A stretch of 14,264 nucleotides of DNA from CAZYCC01 sp964645985 (GCA_964645985.1 CAZYCC010000041.1:1-14264), one strand, 5' to 3'; shown: positions 6,392 through 13,420, counted from the first letter of the stretch. Made by a program: numbers and translations. The notes: generated by a model from the letters alone, not told the origin.

Positions 6392-7253
6392 AGCTGTAAC
6401 CTTCTTTCAAAAAAGTGCAAATCGAAAATACAAAAATCAGGGAATGAGAACACGCCTCGGCTGCCCCTTGCGTGCCTTGCGGAGCGGCGCGCCCCGCACC
6501 CCCCGTTGATCGCTTATGCCGCCGCACCCGCGAGGCCGCCTAGCGGAAATCTCGCGCGGCTCGCCGACGCCACGCGGCGTATGCTTTCGTGCCGCGATGC
6601 CGCTCTTCGGGGACGGGCGCGCTGCGCGACTTCTTTTCGCGCGCGGGCGGTTCGCAGAACACTCCCACGCTCGCGCAAATGTCGGGTTTTGCGAGGGAGG
6701 CGGCAAGGGAAGGGCAGAGCGAGCGCGTCGCTCTCGCGAACCTCGGGGAGAATAGCGAAAAACCCCCGGAAATGCGCAAAAAATCCGAAAATTTCGCGCG
6801 AGCAATACCGGCGAGATTCGCTGTCCCGCTCGCGCGCAGTATACCACAGGCGGCGGTAAAAATCAACCCCCGCCTCTCGGCGTGAGGCGCGCCCACCCCG
6901 CGTTTTCCCTTGCCCGGCGGTGATCCTCCGCTCTCCCCGCGCCCCCCGTATTTTTACGAAAACGCCCGCGCGCCCCTTGCGCCCCGCCGCATGAGCGCGC
7001 CCCCCACAATTCTCTCGCCGCAATGTTGTTCGCGCGCCATTCTCCCGCGCTGCTCGCCGCTTTCTCGGTGTTTCTCCCGCGCTCCCCGCAAATCCGCGAT
7101 AGCGCTCGGGGCGGCAATCTCGCCCCGGTGTGTCCGTTCTCCGTGCCCCGCCGCGCGAGAGCGCCACCCCGTGCGGTTTCCTCGTCTCCTCCCATAAGAG
7201 GGTACCCCCACCCTCGCGACCTCCCCCATTCGTCCCCACGCGATCTTTCGCGC
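6392..7253. other. Long gene-free region: leader of the phosphofructokinase gene and purine-skewed upstream DNA
   Basis: About 860 bases without a credible gene. Bases 6392-6831 would be transcribed as the leader of the phosphofructokinase mRNA. That leader holds a GC-rich hairpin at 6478-6498 (9-bp stem including one G-U pair) but nothing I recognise as a known riboswitch. Bases 6867-7253 are strongly purine-rich on the minus strand and stay open in several frames on both strands because stop codons are rare in such DNA. The longest frame (minus, 6514-7239) encodes low-complexity Arg/Gly-rich sequence and spans the promoter, so I do not call it. Confidence 0.55.
6838..6866 (-). promoter_or_regulatory. 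Sigma-A-type promoter, probably for phosphofructokinase
   Basis: On the minus strand: -35 TTGATT (6866-6861), a 17-base spacer, and -10 TATACT (6843-6838) preceded by TGG, an extended -10. The predicted start is near 6831, leaving about 440 nt of leader before the ATG at 6391. The match to consensus is good in both boxes and stands out in very GC-rich DNA. It has no experimental support. Confidence 0.75.
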
Positions 7254-7284
7254 AAAACCCCCGCGCCGGGTAGGTGCGGGGGTT
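7254..7284 (-). terminator. Rho-independent-type terminator after the HPr-like gene
   Basis: On the minus strand AACCCCCGC, an 11-base loop and GCGGGGGTT form a 9-bp stem followed by two further T residues, making a TTTT tract. It lies 28 bases past the stop codon at 7312, so it probably ends the cmk-plsC-ispH/S1-HPr transcript. The U-tract is short, so termination may be partial. Confidence 0.6.
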
Positions 7285-7311
7285 AAAGTCTACTGAGCGG
7301 AGCGCCGCGCT

Positions 7312-7557
7312 TTAGCTGTGGCTCTCGTCGGTCGTTTCTTCGACGCAGTACGGCTCGATTGAGCGGTAGATGTCCTCCTCGGAGACGCAGTAGAGCGAAT
7401 CCCACTCGACCGTCGCCATCGCGCCGAGAAGGCTCTTGCCGTTAACGCAAAAGCCGGTGCCGTCCTCCAGTTTGATGCTGCCGGGCAGAGCGCTGACGAT
7501 CTCAACGAACTTGAGAATGTCCGCCGTCGTCACCAGCTCGATTTTGTGCTTGTACAT
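7312..7557 (-). CDS. HPr-like small protein lacking the catalytic histidine
   Basis: 81 residues. Size and pattern resemble the PTS phosphocarrier HPr: an N-terminal strand (HKIELVTT), helix 1 (ILKFVEIVSALPG), a strand pair (IKLEDG, FCVNG), the GKSLLGAMA helix resembling the Ser46 region of HPr (S42 here), then a final helix (SEEDIYRSI). The helix-1 start, where HPr has the phosphorylated His15, reads TTADIL and has no histidine, so PTS phosphotransfer is not expected. A Crh-like regulatory role through S42 is possible but inferred. The C-terminal ~10 residues are acidic/Ser-rich. The start at 7557 has a strong Shine-Dalgarno (GGAGGA, 5 bases upstream); an in-frame start 7 codons earlier is excluded by this. 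The gene lies 54 bases after the ispH-S1 stop, in the same probable operon. Confidence 0.75.
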   Translation of the reverse strand: MYKHKIELVTTADILKFVEIVSALPGSIKLEDGTGFCVNGKSLLGAMATVEWDSLYCVSEEDIYRSIEPYCVEETTDESHS

Positions 7558-7611
7558 TTGTCTCCTCCGAGTTGTCATCGCCCGCGTTGATCGCGCTATT
7601 CCGCTCCTCGC

Positions 7612-9786
7612 TTACTCGGCGGGGGACTCTGGCGCGCCCTCTGCAGGCGTTTCCGGCTCCGCATCCTCTGCGGGAGCGGGCGCCGGCTCATCGCTCGTCT
7701 CGCCCTGCGCTTCTTCCTCGGGCAGATCTATGCCGAGGTCGTCGAGGCCGTACGCCGCGCGCATCGCCTCGTCCTCCATCACCGCGCGCATCGACAGACT
7801 GACGCGCTTCGAGGACGGGTCGATCCCGATGATCTTGACGCGCACCTTATCGCCGATTTTGAGGACATCCGAGGGGTGCGCGATCTTGTGGTCGGCTATT
7901 TGCGAGATATGAATGAGGCCGTCCTGCCCGGGCATCAGCTCCGCGAAGGCGCCGAAGGGCGCCAAGTTGACGACGGTCGCCTCGACCGTGTCTCCCTCCG
8001 AGAAGCGTTCGGTGAACTTCTGCCAAGGGTCACTCTCCGGGGTCTTGCAGGTGAGCGAGATGCGCTTGCGGTCGCGGTCGAAGTCCTTGACCATGACGTC
8101 CAGCTCATCGCCGATTTTGACGACATCGGAGGGGCGGTTGACCCGCTTCCAGCTGATCTCGCTGACGTGTACCATCCCGTCGACAGGCCCGAGATCCACA
8201 AATGCGCCGTATTCGGTGAGCGAGCGCACCTTGCCGTGGTATCTCTTGCCGATGTCGATCTCGTCCCAGAACTCCTGCTCGTGCTTTTTCCGCTCCTCGT
8301 ACAGCGCCGCGCGGATGTCACCGGTCGCACGGGTGCGCGATTCGTCGATTTCCTTAATCTTAAAGCGAACCGTCTGCCCGATGAGGCTCTTGGGATCCTC
8401 CCCTTTGCGCACGCCGGAGAGTGACATCGGGATAAACACCCGGTTGAGCATACAGTCGGCGATAAGTCCCCCCTTGATTTCCTCAACCACCTTGCCCTCG
8501 ATGGTCCCGCCGTTCTCGTACGCGTCTTTGATCTTCTGCCAGTTGATGATCTTTTGCGCGCGGCGGATAGAGAGGACCGCGACGCCCTCGAGGTCGCTGA
8601 CGCGCCACGCCACCGCTTCCACCTCGTCGCCGACGTGATACTTTTCCTCGAGTTTCACGCTTGAGTCGTCGGTAATCTCATCGAAGGGGATAATGCCGGT
8701 TTCCTTGGCGCCGATGTCGACGCGCAGCTCGTTCGGCGTAACGGCGACGATTGTGCCCTTCACACGGTCGCCGTTCTTTAATGTTTTGAAGGACTCCGCC
8801 AGCATTTCGGCAAAGTTCTCGCTGTTTTGCAGGTCGCTCATGAGATTGGTTACCTCCTGTATTATCCTGTCGGGCGTAGACGCTCCGGCAGTGATTCCGA
8901 TGGTTCTCGCGCGGGATAGCGCCTCGCGCGGAATTTTCGCGGCGTCCCTTGCCCCCTCGACAAGGTAGGCGCGCGGGAAAGAGCCCTCTCCTCCCGGGTT
9001 TTCGCTTTGCGCGACGGCAAGCAGCCCTCGCGTGTTCGCGCTCTCGCGCCCGCCGACGACAAGGACAAGGTCGCACGCGCGCGCAAGGTCGCTTGTCTCG
9101 CGCTGGCGCGTTTCGGTCACGGTACAGATGGTATCGAAAAACCGGGCACCGGGGATGACACGCCGAAAATGCGCCTTGAAGTCCTCCCACGCGCGCACTT
9201 TTTCGGTCGTCTGCGCGACGACGACGATGGACCTCTCGCGCTCGCGCGCGAGCGCGGGCGGAATATCCATCGGCGAGGAGCAGACATACGCGTCGCCGTG
9301 CGCGAAAGAGACCGTCCCCGCGACCTCCGGGTGCGCGGGGTCACCGAAAACGACGAGCGCGTCGCCGCCGCGCGTCTCCTCCTCGGCGATGCGGTGAATT
9401 TTCGAAACGAAAGGGCAGGTGCAGTCGACAAGTTTGAAGCGCGGCTGCTCCCGCGACATTTGCGCGAGCCTCTCCGCGAGCTCCCGCGGGATTCCGTGCG
9501 TGCGCACGACTAAGGTGACGGGAGCGGCGCCGTCTTCCTCAAGGGAGGCGGCAAGGGCGGGCAGATCCTCCGGGGAGAGCGCGCGCACGCCCATGCGCGA
9601 GAGTTCCTCCACGAGGTCGGCGTTGTGAATGAGCTGCCCGAGCGTGAACACCCGCTCCCCGCGCTCCCGCGCCTCCCTCGCGAGCGAGAACACCCGATCG
9701 ACCGCCGAGCGCACTCCCGGGCAAAATCCCGCGCTGCGCGCGATTTTTACCTTTGCGAAGGCGGGCGGGGGGGATGGCTGCGGCAT
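7612..9786 (-). CDS. ispH: Fused HMBPP reductase (IspH) and ribosomal protein S1 homologue
   Basis: 724 residues. The N-terminal IspH domain (about 12-312) reduces HMBPP to IPP and DMAPP in the MEP pathway. Its iron-sulfur cysteines are visible as C22 (SAGFCPGV), C124 (DCTCPF) and C221 (DTICTVTETRQ), with H54, H97, H152 and E154 (HPEVAGT) matching the substrate-binding His/Glu set. From M316 follow four S1 RNA-binding domains at roughly 337-405, 423-492, 512-581 and 597-667, then an acidic Pro/Ala/Glu-rich tail (685-724). This fusion is a known arrangement in Clostridia. The start at 9786 lacks a clear Shine-Dalgarno; no other start codon fits before C22. An internal AGGAGGT and in-frame ATG occur at the domain junction. 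The gene is downstream of cmk and plsC and upstream of the HPr-like gene. Confidence 0.96.
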   Translation of the reverse strand: MPQPSPPPAFAKVKIARSAGFCPGVRSAVDRVFSLAREARERGERVFTLGQLIHNADLVEELSRMGVRALSPEDLPALAASLEEDGAAPVTLVVRTHGIPRELAERLAQMSREQPRFKLVDCTCPFVSKIHRIAEEETRGGDALVVFGDPAHPEVAGTVSFAHGDAYVCSSPMDIPPALARERERSIVVVAQTTEKVRAWEDFKAHFRRVIPGARFFDTICTVTETRQRETSDLARACDLVLVVGGRESANTRGLLAVAQSENPGGEGSFPRAYLVEGARDAAKIPREALSRARTIGITAGASTPDRIIQEVTNLMSDLQNSENFAEMLAESFKTLKNGDRVKGTIVAVTPNELRVDIGAKETGIIPFDEITDDSSVKLEEKYHVGDEVEAVAWRVSDLEGVAVLSIRRAQKIINWQKIKDAYENGGTIEGKVVEEIKGGLIADCMLNRVFIPMSLSGVRKGEDPKSLIGQTVRFKIKEIDESRTRATGDIRAALYEERKKHEQEFWDEIDIGKRYHGKVRSLTEYGAFVDLGPVDGMVHVSEISWKRVNRPSDVVKIGDELDVMVKDFDRDRKRISLTCKTPESDPWQKFTERFSEGDTVEATVVNLAPFGAFAELMPGQDGLIHISQIADHKIAHPSDVLKIGDKVRVKIIGIDPSSKRVSLSMRAVMEDEAMRAAYGLDDLGIDLPEEEAQGETSDEPAPAPAEDAEPETPAEGAPESPAE
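8839..8858 (-). promoter_or_regulatory. Internal Shine-Dalgarno and ATG at the IspH/S1 junction
   Basis: On the minus strand AGGAGGT (8858-8852) lies 10 bases before an ATG (8841-8839) that is in frame with the fusion and encodes M316 in NLMSDLQNSENF. Starting here would give a free 409-residue S1 protein with all four S1 domains. It is the best Shine-Dalgarno match I noticed in this gene, and the annotated gene start has none. Use of this start is inference. Confidence 0.6.
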
Positions 9787-10207
9787 TGGGCGAGCGGAGG
9801 GAGGAGCGAAACGGCGTGCGGCGCGAGAAGTGCGCGCCGGTAGTCGCGAAAAATAAACGAAAAGTCAGCTTCGCTGTGGGCGAATCGTGTGCGAGATCGC
9901 GCAGCGAAAAATTTCCTTAGGGCGGGGGTTTGCCGCCTCAGAGGGGGCGACAGTTTCCGGGGACCTCCGCGCGGCGCGAGATACCGTTCTTGCCATAAAT
10001 CGGCAGCGCGGCGGCGTGTGCGAGTAAGTTCCGCACGAACACGGTTTCCCGCGATTCCCCCAAACGGCACCGCCGATGGTCTACCGCCCGCCGCAGCGCT
10101 TTCCCGGTGAATAGTTACCGATTGGCGGGGATCGCCGCCCACTTGCCGGGAGGAGCTTGGCAACCTCGTCGCGGGGGTTACCTCAGAAGTGGGCACCCCG
10201 CGGCGCG
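9787..10207. other. Gene-free region between the plsC-like gene and ispH-S1, with degenerate repeats
   Basis: 421 bases without a supported gene inside an otherwise compact gene cluster. It contains two related motifs, GCGGGGGTT...CCTCAGAG (9922-9943) and GCGGGGGTTACCTCAGAAG (10171-10189), plus GCGGGGAT...GCCCACTTG (10125-10145), which matches a unit of the array at 4475-4492. The outermost parts form a long imperfect inverted repeat (10125-10201). No convincing promoter was found. Confidence 0.6.
10125..10201. repeat. Long interrupted inverted repeat / possible structured RNA element
   Basis: GCGGGG (10125-10130) pairs with CCCCGC (10196-10201), and GCCCACTT (10137-10144) pairs with AAGTGGGC (10187-10194), enclosing 42 bases. 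It would form a hairpin of about 77 nt with an asymmetric internal bulge in either strand's RNA. It starts 6 bases after the plsC-like stop codon (minus strand) but lacks a U-tract, so a classical terminator is unlikely. Confidence 0.5.
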
Positions 10208-10825
10208 TCACAATCCCGCGCGCTCCCTCTCGCGAGCAAGGTCCCGCACGCGCGAGAAGGCGAGATCCGCGATTCTCTCGTACTCGGCGGAGCAAGGCTT
10301 CCCGGGATTTATTTCCTCCGGGGAGAGGGGTTTTCCCATCGTCACGGTGACGCGGGAGAAAAGATGTACTTTGTACTTTTTTGTCGAGATGAGTACCGGC
10401 AGAACGCTCGCGCGCGATCGCAGAGCGAGCAGCCCCACGCCCCCCTTGACCGGGGTTTCGGTCGGCGAGACTCCGCGGTAGCGCGTCCCCTGCGGGAAAA
10501 TCCCGACCGCCTCCCCCTCGGAGAGCAGTGCGAGCGCGTGCTTGAGCGAGGAGGGATCCGCCTCGCCGCGGTGAATGGGGAAAGCGCCAAAAGCTTGGAT
10601 AACGCGGCGCAGCAGGGGAATGGAGAACAGCTCCTTTTTCGCCATAAAGTGGGCGATGCGGCGCGTTACGGTTGAGAGCAGGATCGGGTCAAGGTCGGAG
10701 ATATGGTTGGCGACGAGGAGAACCGGCCCCTCGGGCGGCTCGTTTTCCCCGCCAACGAGCGTCACGCGGTAGAGAATTTTCCCGAAAAGTGCGCGTGCGA
10801 AGCGCAGAAACCGCCCCTCCTTCAT
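10208..10825 (-). CDS. plsC: 1-acyl-sn-glycerol-3-phosphate acyltransferase (PlsC-like)
   Basis: 205-residue acyltransferase. The family transfers a fatty acyl group to lysophosphatidic acid to make phosphatidic acid at the membrane. The catalytic HX4D motif is NHISDLDP (H41, D46). The acceptor-binding block is FPQGTR (110-115), where most family members have FPEGTR. VLPVLI (141-146) is the fourth conserved block. A weakly hydrophobic N-terminus precedes the catalytic domain. The start at 10825 was chosen because a GGGGGTG-type ribosome binding site lies about 5 bases upstream and the remaining length suits the family; an in-frame start 28 codons further upstream would overlap cmk. It lies 46 bases after the cmk stop, in the usual clostridial order cmk-plsC-ispH. 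Confidence 0.9.
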   Translation of the reverse strand: MKEGRFLRFARALFGKILYRVTLVGGENEPPEGPVLLVANHISDLDPILLSTVTRRIAHFMAKKELFSIPLLRRVIQAFGAFPIHRGEADPSSLKHALALLSEGEAVGIFPQGTRYRGVSPTETPVKGGVGLLALRSRASVLPVLISTKKYKVHLFSRVTVTMGKPLSPEEINPGKPCSAEYERIADLAFSRVRDLARERERAGL

Positions 10826-10871
10826 GCGCCACCCCCTCTGCCGCGCCGCACGCCGTACGCGCGGCAAGCCC

Positions 10872-11561
10872 TCATGCGCCGCCCCCGATTTTTTTCTCAA
10901 CGAGGGCAACCGCCGCCTTGAACGTCTGCTCGAGCGTCAGATCCGAATTGTCAAGGAGAAGCGCGTCGGGCGGCGCGATAAGCGGCGCCGTTTCCCGCGC
11001 GCGATCGCGCGCGTCGCGCTCTTTTTGCTCGCGCAAAATGTCCTCGTAGCGCGCCTCCTGCCCCTTTTCGCGCAGTTCTGCGGCGCGGCGGCGCGCGCGC
11101 GCCTCATCGCTCGCCGTGAGGAAAATTTTCACGTCGGCGTCCGGCAGAATGACGCTGCCGATGTCCCGCCCGTCGAGGATAACCGGGGTCGTGCGGGCAA
11201 TTTCGCGCTGCGTCTCGAGAAGAAAGGCGCGCACACAAGGCAGCGCCGATACGCGCGAGGCGTAGTCGGCGATCTCGGGGGTATAGAGGAGGGGCGACAC
11301 GTCCTCGCCGCATAGGATCGTCGCCTGACCGTCCTCTCCAAAGCGCAGCGTGATGCGCAGGTTCGGGAGCAAGGGCGCTACGCACTCCTCGCGCGAAGCG
11401 TCCTCGGGAGAGAGCCCCGCGCGCTTCGCGGCAAGCCCTACCGCGCGGTAGAGCGCGCCGGTGTTGACATGGATGAGCGAAAACCGCTTTGCGAGGAGCG
11501 CGGCGAGCGTGCTCTTGCCGGCGCCTGCGGGTCCGTCCAATGCGATGCGAAGAGGCGGCAT
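10872..11561 (-). CDS. cmk: Cytidylate kinase
   Basis: 229 residues. It phosphorylates CMP and dCMP to the diphosphates using ATP. The P-loop is LDGPAGAGKSTLA (8-20). The NMP-binding region has NTGALYRAVGLAA, and DGRDIGSVILPDADVKIFLTAS is the conserved core motif, with Ser replacing the usual Thr after DIG. The LID-type segment REQKERDARDRARETAPL is followed by the C-terminal DALLLDNSDLTLEQ. The length is typical. The ATG at 11561 was chosen for its position before the P-loop; a GTG at 11582 in the same frame would add seven residues, and neither has a strong Shine-Dalgarno. A promoter-like TATAAT lies at 11593-11598. It is the first gene of the probable cmk-plsC-ispH/S1-HPr operon. Confidence 0.95.
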   Translation of the reverse strand: MPPLRIALDGPAGAGKSTLAALLAKRFSLIHVNTGALYRAVGLAAKRAGLSPEDASREECVAPLLPNLRITLRFGEDGQATILCGEDVSPLLYTPEIADYASRVSALPCVRAFLLETQREIARTTPVILDGRDIGSVILPDADVKIFLTASDEARARRRAAELREKGQEARYEDILREQKERDARDRARETAPLIAPPDALLLDNSDLTLEQTFKAAVALVEKKIGGGA

Positions 11562-11592
11562 AGTCCAAGGTGAAGAAAACACAAAATTTCAA

Positions 11593-11606
11593 ATTATAGT
11601 ATAACA
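11593..11606 (-). promoter_or_regulatory. Probable -10 element(s) of the cmk promoter
   Basis: Minus-strand TATAAT at 11598-11593, with an overlapping TGTTATACT upstream that resembles an extended -10. No good -35 was found; the stem of the preceding terminator occupies that region. The AT-rich block is conspicuous in GC-rich DNA and lies 31 bases before the cmk ATG. Confidence 0.45.
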
Positions 11607-11631
11607 GAAAAGCCCCTTCGCAGGAAGGGGC
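11604..11631 (-). terminator. Rho-independent terminator upstream of cmk
   Basis: On the minus strand GCCCCTTC, loop CTGC and GAAGGGGC form a perfect 8-bp stem followed by TTTTCTGT. It faces transcription arriving from the flavoprotein gene, whose stop is about 290 bases upstream. On the + strand the stem is followed by an AT-rich region with a run of six T about 10 bases later, so it may work in both directions. Confidence 0.75.
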
Positions 11632-11922
11632 AAATGTAAATTTTTTGTAAATTGTCACAAGACAGAATCGGATCCCATCGCGCAGGACGCGCGAAAGGGG
11701 GCACTCCCGCGAGGGCGGGAACCGCGCCTGCGGGGTTTTCCTCCCGAAGCTTTGCCCGTCCTTCGCGCGGGGGGAACGCATCTTCCACCACGCGAAACGC
11801 GCGGGCCGGGGGGAAGAGCCGCGCCGGCGAGCGCCGACAAAATCAAAGTGCCGCTCTTGCGGCGCGCTCCGCCAAAGAATTTGCGCGAGAGGGCGACTCG
11901 CGTGCGGCGATACCCCGCGCCG
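11632..11922. other. Gene-free region between the flavoprotein stop and the terminator
   Basis: 291 bases without a supported gene. It contains a short perfect hairpin (TCCCGC, GAGG, GCGGGA at 11705-11720) followed directly by CTGCGGGGTTTT at 11728-11739, an exact 12-base match to the repeat array at 4573-4584. The surrounding bases also match in part: GGAAC with a following GC is present in both. It would be the untranslated 3' end of the flavoprotein mRNA. Confidence 0.5.
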
Positions 11923-13353
11923 TCACTTCATCGCGCCGGCGGCGCATTTGCCGGCGAGGCGCCCGGTTGAGAAGGCGATTTGCAGGTTAAAGCCGCCGGT
12001 CGTTGCGTCGGCGTCGAGCAGCTCGCCCGCCAGATATAGCCCCGGGCGGCGGCGCGCCTCCATCGTGTGGGTGTTGAGATCGCGCAGGTCTACCCCGCCG
12101 CGCGAGATGATCGCCTCCTCAATCGGGCGCGTCCCTGAGATTTCAATGGTAAAGTGTTTGAGGGTTCGCAGCAGCCGCGCGCGTTCCTCGCGCGTCACCG
12201 AGTGCACCTTGCGCGTCGGCGGAATGCCCGAGCGGCGCACGACAACCGGGATCATTTTGGCGGGGAGCAGGCGGTCGAGCGCGTGGCGAAAGTCGCGGTT
12301 GCTCGCGGCGGCAAAGTCGGAAAGCAGCCGCCGGTCGAGCGTCGCCTCATCGAGCGCGGGCTTCAAGTCGATGTCAATGAGCGCGCGGACGCTCTCGCTC
12401 CCCTCATCGTCGCGGGCGGGCGCGAAAGCCCGCTCGCTCCCGCTTCCTCTCGCGCCGTTTTCCTCTGCCCGGGAGTGCGCGCTGTCCTTCTCTTTGGCGC
12501 GCTCGCCCTCTCCGCCGCCTCTTGCAAAGTCCTGCGGCAGATGCGCCGAGGCGGTGAGGACGAGCGGCCCTGAAACGCCAAAGTGCGTAAAGAGCATCTC
12601 ACCTCGCGCACGGTAGAGCGTTTTGCCGCCGAGCAAAAGCCGCAGCTCGACATTGCGCAGGCTGAGCCCCTGCATAGCGAGGCAGTCGCGCGCGTCCTCC
12701 CCCGCCGCGACGAGCGGCACGAGCGACGGCGTCATCGGCGTGATCGCGAGACCGAGCCGCGCGGCGAGGCGCAGCCCGTCGCCGGTAGAGCCTGTCGCGG
12801 GGTAGGACATCCCGCCGGTGCAGAGGATTGTACGATCGAAAGGCAGATCCCCGCCGGCGGTGCGCACGCCGGTTACCTCCCCCGCGGGTCCAACCGTAAG
12901 GTCCACGACCGTCTCCCGCAGAAAACGCACGCCGAGCGCGTGGGCGCGCCGCACGAGAGCGCGCACGACATCTCCGGCCTTGCCCGACGCGGGAAACACC
13001 CGCTCCCCGCGCTCTATGACGAGCGGCAGGCCGAGCGTCTGCTCGAAATAGGCCATCGTATCTCGCGGGGAGAAGCGCGCGAGCGCCGGTGTGAGGGGGC
13101 GCGCGCCGCGCAAAATGTGCGAGGCGAACTCATCCGGCGGGCAGGCGTTTGTCAGGTTGCAGCGGCCCTTGCCGGTGATGCCGAGCTTGCGCCCGGCGCG
13201 CTCGTTTTTGTCAAGGAGCGTGACGGAGGCGCCCTCCTCCGCCGCGGCGATCGCCGCCATCAGCCCCGCCGCTCCCGCGCCGACCACCCCAACCGTGCGC
13301 CGCGCCCCCTCTCGCGGCGAAACATCCCTCTCGGAGGGCAAAAGTTCGATCAT
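11923..13353 (-). CDS. HI0933/BaiN-type NAD(P)/FAD-dependent oxidoreductase
   Basis: 476-residue flavoprotein. The N-terminal Rossmann dinucleotide loop is VGVVGAGAAGLMAA (21-34), followed by DKNERAGRKLGITGKGRCN (48-66), the hallmark of the HI0933-like family. LCTGGMSYPATGSTGDG (177-193) and the C-terminal GELLDADATTGGFNLQ (443-458) complete FAD binding. Family members have been annotated as BaiN (bile-acid dehydroxylation) or aminoacetone oxidase, but the physiological substrate of this one is unknown. A charged Gly/Glu/Arg/Ser-rich insert at about 275-322 makes it longer than the usual ~400-420 residues. The start at 13353 was chosen because the clear promoter at 13421-13448 lies downstream of the longest possible frame, which begins at 13500, and because the Rossmann motif follows closely. 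No Shine-Dalgarno is evident. It is probably monocistronic. Confidence 0.9.
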   Translation of the reverse strand: MIELLPSERDVSPREGARRTVGVVGAGAAGLMAAIAAAEEGASVTLLDKNERAGRKLGITGKGRCNLTNACPPDEFASHILRGARPLTPALARFSPRDTMAYFEQTLGLPLVIERGERVFPASGKAGDVVRALVRRAHALGVRFLRETVVDLTVGPAGEVTGVRTAGGDLPFDRTILCTGGMSYPATGSTGDGLRLAARLGLAITPMTPSLVPLVAAGEDARDCLAMQGLSLRNVELRLLLGGKTLYRARGEMLFTHFGVSGPLVLTASAHLPQDFARGGGEGERAKEKDSAHSRAEENGARGSGSERAFAPARDDEGSESVRALIDIDLKPALDEATLDRRLLSDFAAASNRDFRHALDRLLPAKMIPVVVRRSGIPPTRKVHSVTREERARLLRTLKHFTIEISGTRPIEEAIISRGGVDLRDLNTHTMEARRRPGLYLAGELLDADATTGGFNLQIAFSTGRLAGKCAAGAMK

Positions 13354-13420
13354 CGGCTGTGTACAAGGAAAGAGAGCGCCTGCATGATATGAAACGCGCG
13401 GGGACGCGGGATCACCCGCT

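Noticed and set aside
5168..6859. 563-codon open frame on the + strand
   Set aside because: It is antisense to the phosphofructokinase gene, which has all family motifs; the + strand frame is a by-product of GC-rich codon use, and its tail crosses the promoter region.
6514..7239. 241-codon minus-strand Arg/Gly-rich frame upstream of phosphofructokinase
   Set aside because: It has no domain or hydrophobic core, overlaps equally long frames in other phases and spans the near-consensus promoter at 6838-6866.
9787..10207. A small stable RNA (6S, SRP, RNase P or tmRNA) in the gap before ispH-S1
   Set aside because: None of the conserved core sequences of these RNAs could be recognised; only degenerate repeats and an inverted repeat are visible.
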